Shown piece by piece: positions 26,353 to 35,797 of a DNA stretch of 64,000 bases. The notes beneath the pieces are model-generated. The model searched no databases. It was given only the letters and a program-made list of their open reading frames with translations, and was not told where the DNA came from. Each line of letters opens with the position of its first letter. Position 1 is the first letter of the stretch. Origin of the DNA: an uncultured Eubacteriales bacterium. Its GTDB lineage: Bacteria; Bacillota; Clostridia; Christensenellales; Aristaeellaceae. The stretch covers positions 62,001-126,000 of the forward strand of contig OMZY01000002.1 in assembly GCA_900315675.1 (NCBI GenBank), read 5' to 3'. The position numbers were made by a program, and so were the translations under genes.

Positions 26353-27063
26353 ATGGTCCTTGACTGGGTAACATTTGGAGAACCGCTTTCTTTCTGGCAG
26401 ATGGTTCTCAGAATCGTGGCCGCGGTCATCTTCGGAGCAATTATCGGCGTTGAGCGGGAAATGAAAAACAGACCGGCAGGTATGCGGACCCATGTGCTGG
26501 TCTGCCTGGGCGCCGCACTGATCGGTCTGGTGGAACAGCAGACTATTGCCCACGTAGTAGCGCTCGGTTCTTCTCATATCAATGTCAGCGTAGGACGTCT
26601 GACCGCACAGATTGTGTCGGGTGTCGGTTTCCTGGGGGCCGGAACGATTATCATTGCAGACCGGCGGATTTCCGGTCTGACCACCGCGGCCTCCCTGTGG
26701 TGCGCAGCCTGCCTGGGCCTGGCTGTCGGAGCCGGATTCACCACCATGGCGCTGGTGGCCTGCCTGGTGGTCATGATCGTGCTGAAGATGATGCAGCAGA
26801 TCGTGCACGTAAACACCTATAAGCGGCTTGAAATTCAGTTCGTTCGCCGGAATGAGACGCTGAAATACATCCGGGATACGTTTGACCGGATGGAAGTCAA
26901 GATTCTTGATCAGGATTTTCACGCGGATAATACGCAGGACGGACAGAATACTTACACCAACGTATATACCCTGTCCATGCCCGGCAAAACTCAATACCAG
27001 GATCTGATTACCATTCTTTCCGAGCATTCGAACATCAGAACCGTCAGAACCAGGAATGTATAA
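26353..27063 (+). CDS. MgtC/SapB family membrane protein
   Basis: 236 residues with CGGAGG upstream. Four to five membrane helices fill the first 145 residues, with the family signatures IIGVEREMKNRPAGMRTHVLVCLGAAL, GVGFLGAGTII and GLTTAASLW. The C-terminal 90 residues are a soluble ACT-like domain. Members are linked to growth in low magnesium and to control of membrane ATP synthase; the exact role here is unknown. Monocistronic, with its own promoter and terminator. Confidence 0.93.
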   Translation: MVLDWVTFGEPLSFWQMVLRIVAAVIFGAIIGVEREMKNRPAGMRTHVLVCLGAALIGLVEQQTIAHVVALGSSHINVSVGRLTAQIVSGVGFLGAGTIIIADRRISGLTTAASLWCAACLGLAVGAGFTTMALVACLVVMIVLKMMQQIVHVNTYKRLEIQFVRRNETLKYIRDTFDRMEVKILDQDFHADNTQDGQNTYTNVYTLSMPGKTQYQDLITILSEHSNIRTVRTRNV

Positions 27064-27073
27064 ACGTAATCCG

Positions 27074-27109
27074 GGGGACATAACTGTCAGTACGGCAGAG
27101 TCCCCTTTT
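27074..27109 (+). terminator. Terminator after the MgtC-family gene
   Basis: Outer stem GGGGAC/GTCCCC enclosing a shorter ACTG/CAG stem, followed by TTTT, 10 bases after the stop. Confidence 0.65.
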
Positions 27110-27162
27110 CCGGCGAATAAATATATATTCAATTCGTATTCGACAGGAGGAAAGGGCGTTCC

Positions 27163-29091
27163 ATGCAGTACATGAGCGAATTCTGTGTGGCCGCGGTGAT
27201 CGGCACCGCGGTGCTTTTCGCGCTGTATTTCCTGAAACGGAACTATGATACGCCGCATAACCGGCTCTTTTTCTGCATGGTCGTAATCAACCTGCTTTCC
27301 TCTGCGGTAAATATCATTTCAATCCACAGCATATCGAATCCCTCTCATTTTTCACCGTTTATCCGCGACCTGGTAAACCTGGGGTATTTGTGGCTGTATA
27401 ACCTCCTGGCCGGCTTTTTCCTGCTATACGCGGATAATGTCACAAAGATCCCCAAGCTTAAAACTCCTGTCCGGATTTTTTTCTTTTCGGTTCATCTGCT
27501 GGAGACCTTCCTGATCTTTACCTCCCCCGCCACAAAGTGGATCGCGTATTTTGACGAAGCGCTGATCTACCGTCATGGAATCCTCCATCCGCTGCTTTAT
27601 GCCGTTGCCTATACGGAAATCCTGGGCGGTCTGTTCTTTTACGCTGCCTGCCGGAAACGGTTCAACCATTACCAGAAAGTTGCCGTTTTCTGGTTTGCCG
27701 TTGCCCATTTCTTCGCCCAGATCTTCCAGATCGTTTTCCCTCGTTATGTCATCGGGAACTATATGACCACGCTGGGCCTCTTTTTCCTCTTCATCGCCTT
27801 TGAAAACCATGCCTATTACCTCTTCCAGACCACCATGTGCTATAACCGCTATGCCTTTATCACCACGGTACGCCGCCTGCAGAAGAGGAAAGCACCGTAT
27901 CAGATCGCCGCGCTTCGTATGGACTATATCCAGACCTCCACGGTTGCTTCACGTCCTTCCACCATCGACCAGCTGACCATTCTTCTGGCGGAACGGGTGG
28001 ACCATGCTTTCCCCGGGAAGGTTTACGTTCTGTCCAATGAATGCTTCGCGATTATTGAGGAAGGGGCCATCCCCCAGTGGGATCAGTCCGCGCGCGGCAA
28101 AATACAGGAATGCTTCGCGGAGCCCTTCACCATCACCCGGGAGGACAAAACAGAAACCACTCGAATATCTCCTCGGATCCGTACTATCCACGTTACAGAA
28201 CATTTCCCTGACGGTTACGCTCTCCTGGATTATCTGTCCGGAGCGGAAAACATCAGCTCGGCCGATCTGTCTGACGATATCGTTGACACCGTCCTGGAAT
28301 CCATGCGTCATGAACAGAAGATCCTGCATCTCATCGACAAGGCCCTGGAAAACCGCACCTTCATGGTCTGGTACCAGCCGATCCTGGACGTTGCCAGCGG
28401 TACATACCGCAGTGCGGAAGCCCTGATCCGGCTGCGGGACGGCAACGGATCCTTTGTCAATCCGGAGGAACTGATTCGCATCGCGGAAAAAAACGGCCGG
28501 ATCGACGCTGTAGGCCTTTATGTATTTGAGGAAGTATGCCGCCTGCTTCAAGACCGGGAAACGAAGCTCAAGGGAATCAATTGCATAGAAGTCAACCTGT
28601 CCCCCCGCCAGCTCCGGAATCCGGCGCTTGCGGACAATCTGTTGGCGCTGATCCGGAAATATCATCTTTCAGCAGATTCCATCAATCTTGAAATCACGGA
28701 AACCGCTGAAACCACCCCGGCGGAAAGGGAACAGATGGTCGCCTTTATGGAACGCATGAGAGCGGAAGGCGTCGCCTTCAGCCTGGATGATTACGGTTCC
28801 GGATTCGCAACCATCGGAACCCTGCTCACTTATCCGGTCGATATCGTGAAGTTTGACCGGGATATTCTCTGGAAGGCCATGACAGAGCCGTCCGCCATGA
28901 CCCTGCTCCGGACCTCCCTGAGCGCAGTCCGGGGAATCGGTAAAAAAGCGGTGGTTGAAGGTGTTGAAACAAAGGACATGGAGCAGATGCTCCGTGAAAA
29001 CGACTGTGACTACCTGCAGGGCTTCCTTTTCTCCCGTCCGCGGCCGGAGAAGGAGTTTGTCCGCTTTATCCGGGAGCACAACCCTGCATAA
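27163..29091 (+). CDS. Membrane EAL-domain cyclic-di-GMP phosphodiesterase
   Basis: 642 residues; AGGAGG lies 12 bases upstream. The first 225 residues hold about six or seven membrane helices. A middle region (about 235-370) resembles a GGDEF fold with no GGDEF motif. The EAL domain spans about 390-640 with catalytic features intact: E419 in SAEALIRL, EVNLSPRQL, LEITETAE, SLDDYGSGFATIG, VKFDRDIL, VVEGVET and LQGFLFSRP. It should hydrolyse c-di-GMP to pGpG in response to a membrane signal. The presence of a degrading enzyme implies that this cell also makes c-di-GMP. Confidence 0.93.
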   Translation: MQYMSEFCVAAVIGTAVLFALYFLKRNYDTPHNRLFFCMVVINLLSSAVNIISIHSISNPSHFSPFIRDLVNLGYLWLYNLLAGFFLLYADNVTKIPKLKTPVRIFFFSVHLLETFLIFTSPATKWIAYFDEALIYRHGILHPLLYAVAYTEILGGLFFYAACRKRFNHYQKVAVFWFAVAHFFAQIFQIVFPRYVIGNYMTTLGLFFLFIAFENHAYYLFQTTMCYNRYAFITTVRRLQKRKAPYQIAALRMDYIQTSTVASRPSTIDQLTILLAERVDHAFPGKVYVLSNECFAIIEEGAIPQWDQSARGKIQECFAEPFTITREDKTETTRISPRIRTIHVTEHFPDGYALLDYLSGAENISSADLSDDIVDTVLESMRHEQKILHLIDKALENRTFMVWYQPILDVASGTYRSAEALIRLRDGNGSFVNPEELIRIAEKNGRIDAVGLYVFEEVCRLLQDRETKLKGINCIEVNLSPRQLRNPALADNLLALIRKYHLSADSINLEITETAETTPAEREQMVAFMERMRAEGVAFSLDDYGSGFATIGTLLTYPVDIVKFDRDILWKAMTEPSAMTLLRTSLSAVRGIGKKAVVEGVETKDMEQMLRENDCDYLQGFLFSRPRPEKEFVRFIREHNPA

Positions 29092-29122
29092 CCGTTACGC
29101 AGACTGTATTCATTGGTGAAAT

Positions 29123-29158
29123 AAAAACGGCTGTGATTTCAGAATCATAGCCGTTTTT
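29123..29158. terminator. Bidirectional intrinsic terminator
   Basis: AAAAACGGCTGTGATT/AATCATAGCCGTTTTT with a 4-base loop; U tails on both strands; between convergent genes. Confidence 0.9.
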
Positions 29159-29186
29159 AACTGCCTGCGCAGGCAGTGTAATCCCG

Positions 29187-30080
29187 TTAAAACAGATCCA
29201 GGGAACTGCTCAGATAGATCTCTTCCCGAACCTGCAGCTGATATTCCGGTTTGGTCAGATAGTAAAGCAGGAACTCCAGGATCACTGCGCTTCCCAGGCT
29301 CCGTCCTTCAATCTTGAACTGGCTGAAACCGTTTGGAAGATAAACGTCCCGGATGTCCCGGATTCCGATGAATCCAGGGTTTTTCATGGCATCGGAAAAC
29401 CGGTATCCCCTTTGGGCATAGGGTGAAACGCAGCGATGCTCCTCACAGTCCTCTCCCAGGTTCTTCCGGCTCACATTCTCGTAGCAGGCTTTCCGGTCCG
29501 GACATTCAAACCAGCAGGCTTCATTGCAGAGAAACTCCACCTTGTCCTTCTCTTCCCTGTTCAGTGTCCCGAGCCGATCCCAGGCTTTGTTCAGCCGGAA
29601 ATCCGGCACCACGTACCGGAAGGACGGACGATCCAGTTCCTCCTTCAGCTGCCGGAAATCCGTCAGCACTTTGGTGGTGGAGGCAACGAAGTAAAACCCG
29701 GGGTACATCTTCTGAAGATAATCCAGCAGGAGATCCGAGCTGAGGATTACCCCGCCGGGCACCGGTCCGTTATGCTCAAACAGAGTGCACAGGCGGTTGC
29801 ATCCGTCATCCGTCAGATCCTCCTCCCGCAGCAGGGTATTGCTGAACGTCAGCCGGGCTGAAATCCCGTATTCCCTCATCAGCGCCGCCGCGGCTTCCGG
29901 TTCTGCTTCCCCGAATCCGGCTCTTCCACCGTCCCACCGGCATCCCGCCGGTGCGCCGTAGACGGAACCGATGCCGCACCATTCATAAAACCAGTCCCTG
30001 TGGCTGCGGAAAAGCGGCAGAAAAACCTTGTATAGATCATAGAATTCAAACAGTCCGGGAAGATGATATACAGCCTGCAT
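29187..30080 (-). CDS. Conserved hypothetical protein, U32-peptidase-like features
   Basis: 297 residues from MQAVYHLPGLFEF at 30080, chosen because AAAAGGAG lies 9 bases before it; an in-frame ATG 7 codons earlier has only a weak site. Features are FSNTLLREEDLTDDGCNRLC, VASTTKVLTDFRQLKEEL, a cysteine cluster (CNEACWFECPDRKACYE) and FKIEGRSLGSAVILEFLLYYL near the end. The cysteine cluster followed by an FKIEGR-type segment recalls U32 family proteins, but similarity is weak and I would not assign an activity. Divergent from the inositol-phosphatase gene. Confidence 0.6.
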   Translation of the reverse strand: MQAVYHLPGLFEFYDLYKVFLPLFRSHRDWFYEWCGIGSVYGAPAGCRWDGGRAGFGEAEPEAAAALMREYGISARLTFSNTLLREEDLTDDGCNRLCTLFEHNGPVPGGVILSSDLLLDYLQKMYPGFYFVASTTKVLTDFRQLKEELDRPSFRYVVPDFRLNKAWDRLGTLNREEKDKVEFLCNEACWFECPDRKACYENVSRKNLGEDCEEHRCVSPYAQRGYRFSDAMKNPGFIGIRDIRDVYLPNGFSQFKIEGRSLGSAVILEFLLYYLTKPEYQLQVREEIYLSSSLDLF

Positions 30081-30183
30081 CCGCTTGCTTCTCCTTTTCA
30101 TTCCCTGTGCGGAAAGATTATATCACACAGGCCTGCCGGCATGATATAATAAATCATTGACTTATGGAATCGGAGGAAACGGT

Positions 30184-30972
30184 ATGCGTGAGAAACTGAT
30201 GCAGATCGCCCGGACAGCGGGAAACTTCTTTTCAGCCCGGGCTCTTTCAGAAATAGACCAGAAGGAAGGCCATGCGAATTTCGTGACCAACATCGACCGT
30301 GAGGTTGAGGATTATCTGCAGCAGACGCTTCTCTCCCTGCTTCCCGGATCACAGATCATCGGGGAGGAAAAGGAAAACAGCGCCCTCACGGACGCGCCCA
30401 CATGGATTGTTGATCCCGTTGACGGAACCACCAACCTGATCCATGACTACCGATGCAGCGCCGTGTCCATTGCCCTGTGCGAAAATCGTAAGCCGGTGAT
30501 CGGTCTGATCTGGCAGCCTTATATGCAGGAAATGTTCTATGCGGAAGCCGGCCGCGGAGCAGCTCTGAACGGAACCCCGATCCATGTTTCGGAGCAGCCC
30601 TTTGACAAAGCTCTGGTTGCCTTCGGCACATCGCCCTATCACACAGAGCTGGCGGAAAAAAGCATGGAGCTGGCGCTTGCGTATCTGCATACCTGCGCGG
30701 ATGTGCGCAGGAGCGGCTCCGCCGCCATCGATCTGGCCTATCTGGCCTGCGGACGGCACGACGCTTTCTTTGAGCTGAACCTGAAGCCCTGGGATTACGC
30801 TGCCGGAAGCCTCATCGTCCGGGAGGCCGGCGGTATCGTCAGCATGCCGCTGGAGTCCGGGGAGTTCCGGTATGACCGTTCCACCGCCATTCTGGCTTCC
30901 AACGCTCTTATTGCCGATGAAATCGCAGCAGTCTTCAGGCGTTATACGGACGGATTCCATCACGGATCATAA
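30184..30972 (+). CDS. Inositol monophosphatase family protein
   Basis: 262 residues from the ATG preceded by GGAGGAAACGG. Motifs of the lithium-sensitive, metal-dependent phosphatase fold: IIGEE (metal), WIVDPVDGTTNLIH (metal and phosphate) and LKPWDYAAGSLIVREAGG (second metal site). Bacterial members (SuhB, CysQ and others) act on inositol phosphate, PAP or sugar phosphates; the substrate here cannot be told. TATAAT lies about 40 bases upstream in the divergent intergenic region. Confidence 0.9.
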   Translation: MREKLMQIARTAGNFFSARALSEIDQKEGHANFVTNIDREVEDYLQQTLLSLLPGSQIIGEEKENSALTDAPTWIVDPVDGTTNLIHDYRCSAVSIALCENRKPVIGLIWQPYMQEMFYAEAGRGAALNGTPIHVSEQPFDKALVAFGTSPYHTELAEKSMELALAYLHTCADVRRSGSAAIDLAYLACGRHDAFFELNLKPWDYAAGSLIVREAGGIVSMPLESGEFRYDRSTAILASNALIADEIAAVFRRYTDGFHHGS

Positions 30973-31010
30973 AAAGCGGCTGCCCCGGAGTTTCGGAGCA
31001 GCCGCTTTTT
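30971..31010. terminator. Bidirectional intrinsic terminator
   Basis: AAAAAGCGGCTGC/GCAGCCGCTTTTT closing a smaller inner stem; starts at the stop codon of the phosphatase gene and serves the convergent FMN reductase gene too. Confidence 0.9.
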
Positions 31011-31015
31011 CATAT

Positions 31016-31696
31016 TCATCTCCCGTTGACATTCTGAATATAGACTTCCTTCGGAATCATGGGCCGTTCCAGATCTGCCACCGTCTCCGCGGAAAGCTTC
31101 AGCGTTGCTTCATACTCTTCTCCGGCCTGTTCAAAGCGCGCCAGCAGCGGGTCAGCCACAATCGCGGCTTCCGGAACATTCAGCAGCGGAGTTTCCGGTA
31201 CACAGACCATATCCGGTTCGTGGAAGCAGACATTGCACATAGCACGCAGGCCGTCAAAGTTGCCCTCCCAGTCCGGGAAGCCGCAGCCGCAGATCACCAG
31301 TGTATGAATCCTGGAGAAATCGGCAAGTGCCTCATGGTGTACTGTTCCGTCCGCCTCCTGCACCATGTTCATCTTTACCAGCGGAATGGTCCTGTCCAGC
31401 AGCGCCTTCAGGTGAGATGGCATGGCGTAGCAGTACAGCGGAAAACTCCAGAGAATCACATCCGCCGTCCGGTACAGATCCAGGATGGCATTCTGGTCAT
31501 CCTGAATCACACAGTGCCCGTCCAGTCTCTGCCAGCAGCCGAAGCAGCCCCGGCACGGTGCAATATCCTTTTCGATCACGTTGATGATATGTACTTCATG
31601 TTTCTTTTCCCTGTTGAATCCCCGGAGAAAGGCTTCCGTCAGGCGGAAAGTATCGCTTTTCTTCTTAGGGCTGCCGTTTAGCACCAGTACCTTCAT
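31016..31696 (-). CDS. NAD(P)H-dependent FMN reductase/flavodoxin-fold protein
   Basis: 226 residues with AAGGAG upstream. The N-terminus MKVLVLNGSPKKKSDTFRLTEAFL is the FMN phosphate-binding loop of the FMN_red family. A C-x2-C-x2-C motif (CRGCFGC) at about 48-54 and a further cysteine group resemble iron-sulfur flavoproteins of anaerobes. SFPLYCYAMPSHLKALLDRT is the isoalloxazine-side loop. Probably reduces quinones, oxidised flavins or other electron acceptors. Monocistronic. Confidence 0.88.
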   Translation of the reverse strand: MKVLVLNGSPKKKSDTFRLTEAFLRGFNREKKHEVHIINVIEKDIAPCRGCFGCWQRLDGHCVIQDDQNAILDLYRTADVILWSFPLYCYAMPSHLKALLDRTIPLVKMNMVQEADGTVHHEALADFSRIHTLVICGCGFPDWEGNFDGLRAMCNVCFHEPDMVCVPETPLLNVPEAAIVADPLLARFEQAGEEYEATLKLSAETVADLERPMIPKEVYIQNVNGR

Positions 31697-31884
31697 GTTG
31701 TTTCTCCTTTTGCTTTTCTTTAATCTTACCGCAATCTGGTATAACGGACAACCTACGCATAGTAGAGTCCTGCAATCTGATTATCTCCCGGAAACCTTAT
31801 GAATTCATACGGTTTCCTTTTTTCTGTTCTTTCCAACCGCATACGCCCATGGTAAAATAACAGGGAATTCTGAAAAAGAGGAAA

Positions 31885-34569
31885 ATGCCGATGAGAACCA
31901 TAGACCTGTCAGGAATCTGGGACTGCTCCATTCCGGGCCAGACCGGGAATATCCGTCTGCCCGGAACGCTGGATGAAGCCGGTTTCGGGGCTGCGGATGA
32001 TCCCCGTCAGCAGTGGAAGGCAGACGAAGTAAAGCGGCTCGGTTTCTGGCAGGAAGGGGATCCCATCGTCACGCGCTTTACCCGCCGCAAAGTCTTTGAA
32101 GGACTTGCCCGGTTCAGTCGGAAGCTGCGCTGGGACTGCCCCGCCGGTCATCGGATCTTTCTGGAATGCGAAAGAACCCGGCAGCTGCGTCTTCTGGTCA
32201 ACGGCCGGGAAGCGTTTCCTGTGCGTCCTGTTTCCCTGTCCGCCCCGGCAGTTTTCGAGGTAACCGGTCTGGTTTCGGGAGAGGATGAATTCGTCCTCCT
32301 GTCAGATAACAGCTTCCCGGGCTGGCCCCGTGAAGCCATCGTTTATGCTTCCGCCGCCTCGGATGAGACGCAGACCAACTGGAACGGCGTCCTCGGCTAT
32401 GTCAGGCTGCGGATTGAAGAAGCGGATTATATTTCCGGAATACGGGTTTATCCCAAAGACGGCCGCCTGGAAATCCGGGTGGAGCTGAATCTTTCACGCC
32501 CCCTGAAGGGAACGCTGCACGTTTCTTCCCCTGCCCTGCAGGAGGAGGCAGCCCTGCCGTTCCCGGAGAAAGCCGGTATTTGCGAAGTCTGCGGTCTGTC
32601 CGCGCTTCGTCCTGATGTCCGCCGCTGGGATCTGGAGGAAGGGAACCTGTATCCCCTGACTGTCTGTGCCGAAGGTCTGGAAAGCCGGACCGTTTTCTTC
32701 GGCGTGCGGACCTTTGCCGCCCGGGACGGTCATCTGTCGCTGAACGGACGGCGTTTCTTTCTCCGGGGAGAAACCAGCTGCGCCGTATTTCCCGAAACAG
32801 GATATGTTCCGACGGACGTGGACGCCTGGACCGCTGTCCTGGAAAAATACCGGTCCTATGGCGTGAACTGCGTGCGCTTCCACAGCCACTGTCCGCCGGA
32901 AGCGGCCTTCACCGCGGCGGACAGGCTGGGCATGCTGATGCAGCCGGAGCTGTCCCACTGGGATCCGCAGGATGCTTTCTCTTCGGAGGAAGCCCGCGGC
33001 TATTATGCCGCTGAAGCCCGGCAGATCCTCCGTCACCTGGCAAACCATCCGTCCTTCGTCATGCTCAGTTTCGGGAATGAACTGCATTTCCGCGATGAGT
33101 TCCGGCCGTTCGTGGACGGTCTGCTGCGGGAGCTGAAGGAAACGGATCCCACCAGGCTTTATACTTCCGGCTCCAATGCCTTCTATGGGGTCAAAGGACC
33201 GAATCCCGCGGATGACTTCTATACGTCCAGCGATGACCGGGGGCAGATGCTCCGCGCCTGCTCTTCGGATTTCCAGGGCTGGCTGAACCGCGGAGAAGCC
33301 TGTGCCTGCACGGATTATTCCGCGGCAATGGCCAGGCTCCGGGAAACATCGGATCAGCCTGTCTTTTCCTTTGAGGTCGGCCAGTATGAAGTGCTTCCGG
33401 ATTTCAGGGAAGTCCGGGATTATCACGGGGTAACCGAACCCTGCAACCTCATGCATATGGAACGGAAAATGCGTGCTGCCGGGCTGGAGGAGCTTTGGCC
33501 GCGGATGGTCAGCGCTACCGGGGAAAACGCCCTGCAGTGCTACCGGGCCGAAGTGGAAGCCGCCCTGCGCACAGATGAATTCAGCGGGATTTCCCTGCTC
33601 AGCCTCCAGGATTTTCCCGGCCAGGGCACCGCGCTGGTGGGGATGATGAATGCTCATCTGCAGCCGAAGCCGTATCCCTTTGCGGAGCCGGAACGGTTTG
33701 CCGCCTTTTTCCGGGACGTACTCCCTCTGGCGCTTTTGCCCCGGTACGTCTTCACCGCCGGTGAGGAAATCAGTATTCCGGTCCGGATCGCCAATTACGG
33801 CAAAACCGGTCTGGAAGGTCCCTGCGCCTGGTCTCTCGAAGGGAAAGAAATCGCACTCTCCGGAGAAACGGAAATATTCCGGGTTCAGGCCGGCTCCCTG
33901 TCCGGAAAAGAGGAACTCCGTCTCCGCCTGCCCGCGCCGGCCGAAGCCGTAAAACTGACGCTTTCCCTTTTCTTCTGCGGCAGCCGTAATACCTATCCTC
34001 TCTGGATCTATCCGGACGCGGATCCCGTCTGCCCGGCGGATGTCCTGGAGTGCCGCGTGCTGGACCGTCACGCCCGCGAGGTTCTTGCCTCCGGCGGAAA
34101 AGTGTACCTTGCGCCGGACAGCACAGCGGAGGCGTTTCCCCGTTCCGTACAGGCACAGTTCAGTCCGGACTTCTGGTCTGTATGCACCTTTCCTTCCCAG
34201 TCCGGATGCATGGGACAGCTCATTGACGCGGAGCATCCGCTTTTCCGCGCGTTCCCCACGGAATGTTTCAGCAGCTGGCAGTGGCATCCCATGGCCGGTC
34301 AGCGGGCCGTCCTGCTTCCCCGGAGAATGAAAGCCATCGTCACGGAAATGGATTCCTGCGCGCTGCTCCGCCCCATGGCGCAGCTGTTTGAATGCCGCTG
34401 CGGCGGGGGCCGCCTGATGGTTTCCGCCCTGGGCCTGCATCAGCTGAAGCAATCTCCGAATGTCCGGGCATTACAAAAAGCCATATATGACTATATGGCT
34501 TCAGATCAGTTTTCTCCGGAAGAGGAGCTTTCCCCTGCGGAAGCGCAGGAGTTTCTTCCCTGCCGTTAA
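31885..34569 (+). CDS. GH2 family glycoside hydrolase
   Basis: 894 residues, no signal peptide. N-terminal sugar-binding jelly roll (LSGIWDCSIPG, LPGTLDEAGFG), immunoglobulin-like domain, then TIM barrel with the catalytic acid E399 in SFGNELHF and the likely nucleophile E497 in VFSFEVGQYEV. An extra 270-residue C-terminal region of beta character follows. The LPGTLDEAG entry and FEVGQ nucleophile context differ from LacZ and from the beta-glucuronidase at 40943, so a different linkage is expected; plant or pectin side chains are possible given the flanking rhamnose genes. Two ATGs (31885, 31891) can serve. Ends convergent with the acetylesterase remnant, overlapping its stop by 4 bases. Confidence 0.88.
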   Translation: MPMRTIDLSGIWDCSIPGQTGNIRLPGTLDEAGFGAADDPRQQWKADEVKRLGFWQEGDPIVTRFTRRKVFEGLARFSRKLRWDCPAGHRIFLECERTRQLRLLVNGREAFPVRPVSLSAPAVFEVTGLVSGEDEFVLLSDNSFPGWPREAIVYASAASDETQTNWNGVLGYVRLRIEEADYISGIRVYPKDGRLEIRVELNLSRPLKGTLHVSSPALQEEAALPFPEKAGICEVCGLSALRPDVRRWDLEEGNLYPLTVCAEGLESRTVFFGVRTFAARDGHLSLNGRRFFLRGETSCAVFPETGYVPTDVDAWTAVLEKYRSYGVNCVRFHSHCPPEAAFTAADRLGMLMQPELSHWDPQDAFSSEEARGYYAAEARQILRHLANHPSFVMLSFGNELHFRDEFRPFVDGLLRELKETDPTRLYTSGSNAFYGVKGPNPADDFYTSSDDRGQMLRACSSDFQGWLNRGEACACTDYSAAMARLRETSDQPVFSFEVGQYEVLPDFREVRDYHGVTEPCNLMHMERKMRAAGLEELWPRMVSATGENALQCYRAEVEAALRTDEFSGISLLSLQDFPGQGTALVGMMNAHLQPKPYPFAEPERFAAFFRDVLPLALLPRYVFTAGEEISIPVRIANYGKTGLEGPCAWSLEGKEIALSGETEIFRVQAGSLSGKEELRLRLPAPAEAVKLTLSLFFCGSRNTYPLWIYPDADPVCPADVLECRVLDRHAREVLASGGKVYLAPDSTAEAFPRSVQAQFSPDFWSVCTFPSQSGCMGQLIDAEHPLFRAFPTECFSSWQWHPMAGQRAVLLPRRMKAIVTEMDSCALLRPMAQLFECRCGGGRLMVSALGLHQLKQSPNVRALQKAIYDYMASDQFSPEEELSPAEAQEFLPCR

Positions 34570-34912
34570 TTTCCCCCTGCTGTCTGCGGAATCAGGCCCA
34601 GGCGTTTCAGTTCACTGGCAGCGGCGGCCGCAAAGCGTTCCGCGCCGGCCCGCCGCGTATGCGCGTTATCTTCCAGTCCCTCCGGACAGGCCGGATCCTC
34701 TCCGGGAGAAAAATGCATGAACAACACCTTGCTTCCCGTTTCCCCCATGGCCTCGACAATCCGGATGCTTTCTCCGTACAGGTCGATCAGCGGAACCTTC
34801 ATCTCTTCCGCAACGGCACGCATGGCTGCCGGATAATCCCCGTGGGTCGGCTGCAGCTTCCCGTCCTGCCAGATCCGCATACAGATCGGTGTCAGCAGGA
34901 CCGGCACCGCTT
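34566..34912 (-). pseudogene. C-terminal fragment of rhamnogalacturonan acetylesterase
   Basis: Only the last 110 or so codons remain: VPVLLTPICMRIW, LQPTHGDYPAAMRAVAEE, VPLIDLYGESIRI and DNAHTRRAGAERFA, the block carrying the catalytic D and H of the SGNH/RGAE family. The N-terminal part with the GDS nucleophile is missing. Upstream of about 34912 the frame reads into the antisense of another gene, so no functional start exists. Ancestral function: removes acetyl groups from rhamnogalacturonan I. Confidence 0.82.
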
Positions 34913-35785
34913 GCCGTGAAGGAGCAGCCGGACCTGGCTCCGGCGCACCGGAACCTGTCTGTCGCGTACTATAACCATGGAGACCGCAGCCTGGCCGCCG
35001 GAGAAATTGCTGAAGCGGTTCGCCTGGAGCCCGGGAACAGCCGTTTCCTGCTGGAACAGGAACAGCTCCTGAAACGGCTGGACCGTCCGGTGAAAAAGCG
35101 GCTGGATATCCTCGAAGCACGCCGCGATCTGCTCCCGGACCGCTATGCCCTGATGCTGGCCTGGATCAGCCTGCTGAACAGGGACGGTCAGCATGAAAAG
35201 GCCCTGGAACTGTTGATGAACTATACCTTCCATGTCTGGGAAGGCGGCGAAGGCAAAGTGGCGGATGAATATAGAAACGCCCTCTTCGCTCTCGCGGAGA
35301 AGGCGCTGTCCGCCGGCCGGGCGGAAGAAGCTGTTGCGCTGGCCTCCCGGACGCTCTCTTATCCTGCCAATCTCGGTGAAGGCAAGCTGGATAACGTTCC
35401 GGACAACCGGGCTTATTACTGTATAGGCTGCGCTTACAGGCTGCTGGGGAATCAGTCCAAAGCGGCGGAATGTTTCACCCGGGCTTCTGAAGGTTCCCAG
35501 GTGCCTGAACCGGTCCGCTATTACAACGACCAGCCTTCTGATTATATTTACTATCAGGGACTGGCTTTCCATGAGCTTGGGAATGACGAGTCCGCCAAAA
35601 AGTCCTTCCATCAGCTGATCATCTTCGGCGAACGCCACCTGTTTGACAAAGTGGATTATGATTTCTTTGCCGTCTCCATGCCGGAGCTGGAAGTCTATCA
35701 GGATGATATTCAGAAGCGCAGCGACGATTACTGCCGTCGCCTGATTGCCCTGGGCCGCAGAGGCCTGCAGGAAACAGGCCTCTGA
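34913..35785 (+). pseudogene. C-terminal fragment of a TPR/DUF5107-type protein
   Basis: About 290 codons of tetratricopeptide-like helices: DLAPAHRNLSVAYYNHG, EIAEAVRLEPGN, YTFHVWEGGEGKV, RTLSYPANLGEGKLDN and YYCIGCAYRLLGNQSKAAECF. These are typical of the C-terminal third of DUF5107 proteins of about 1000 residues, common in glycan-use loci. The N-terminal DUF5107 part is absent, similarity stops abruptly near 34915, and the only start (GTG 34889) has no ribosome site and lies in the neighbouring remnant. Confidence 0.75.
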
Positions 35786-35797
35786 TCATCCCGCCGG

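Noticed and set aside
29161..29176. Perfect 16-bp palindrome CTGCCTGCGCAGGCAG
   Set aside because: It lies just past a terminator between convergent genes, occurs once as far as I can see and has no T tail; probably without regulatory role.
34889..35785. The TPR fragment as an intact 298-residue gene
   Set aside because: The only start is a GTG within the neighbouring gene remnant without ribosome site, and similarity begins abruptly in mid-repeat.
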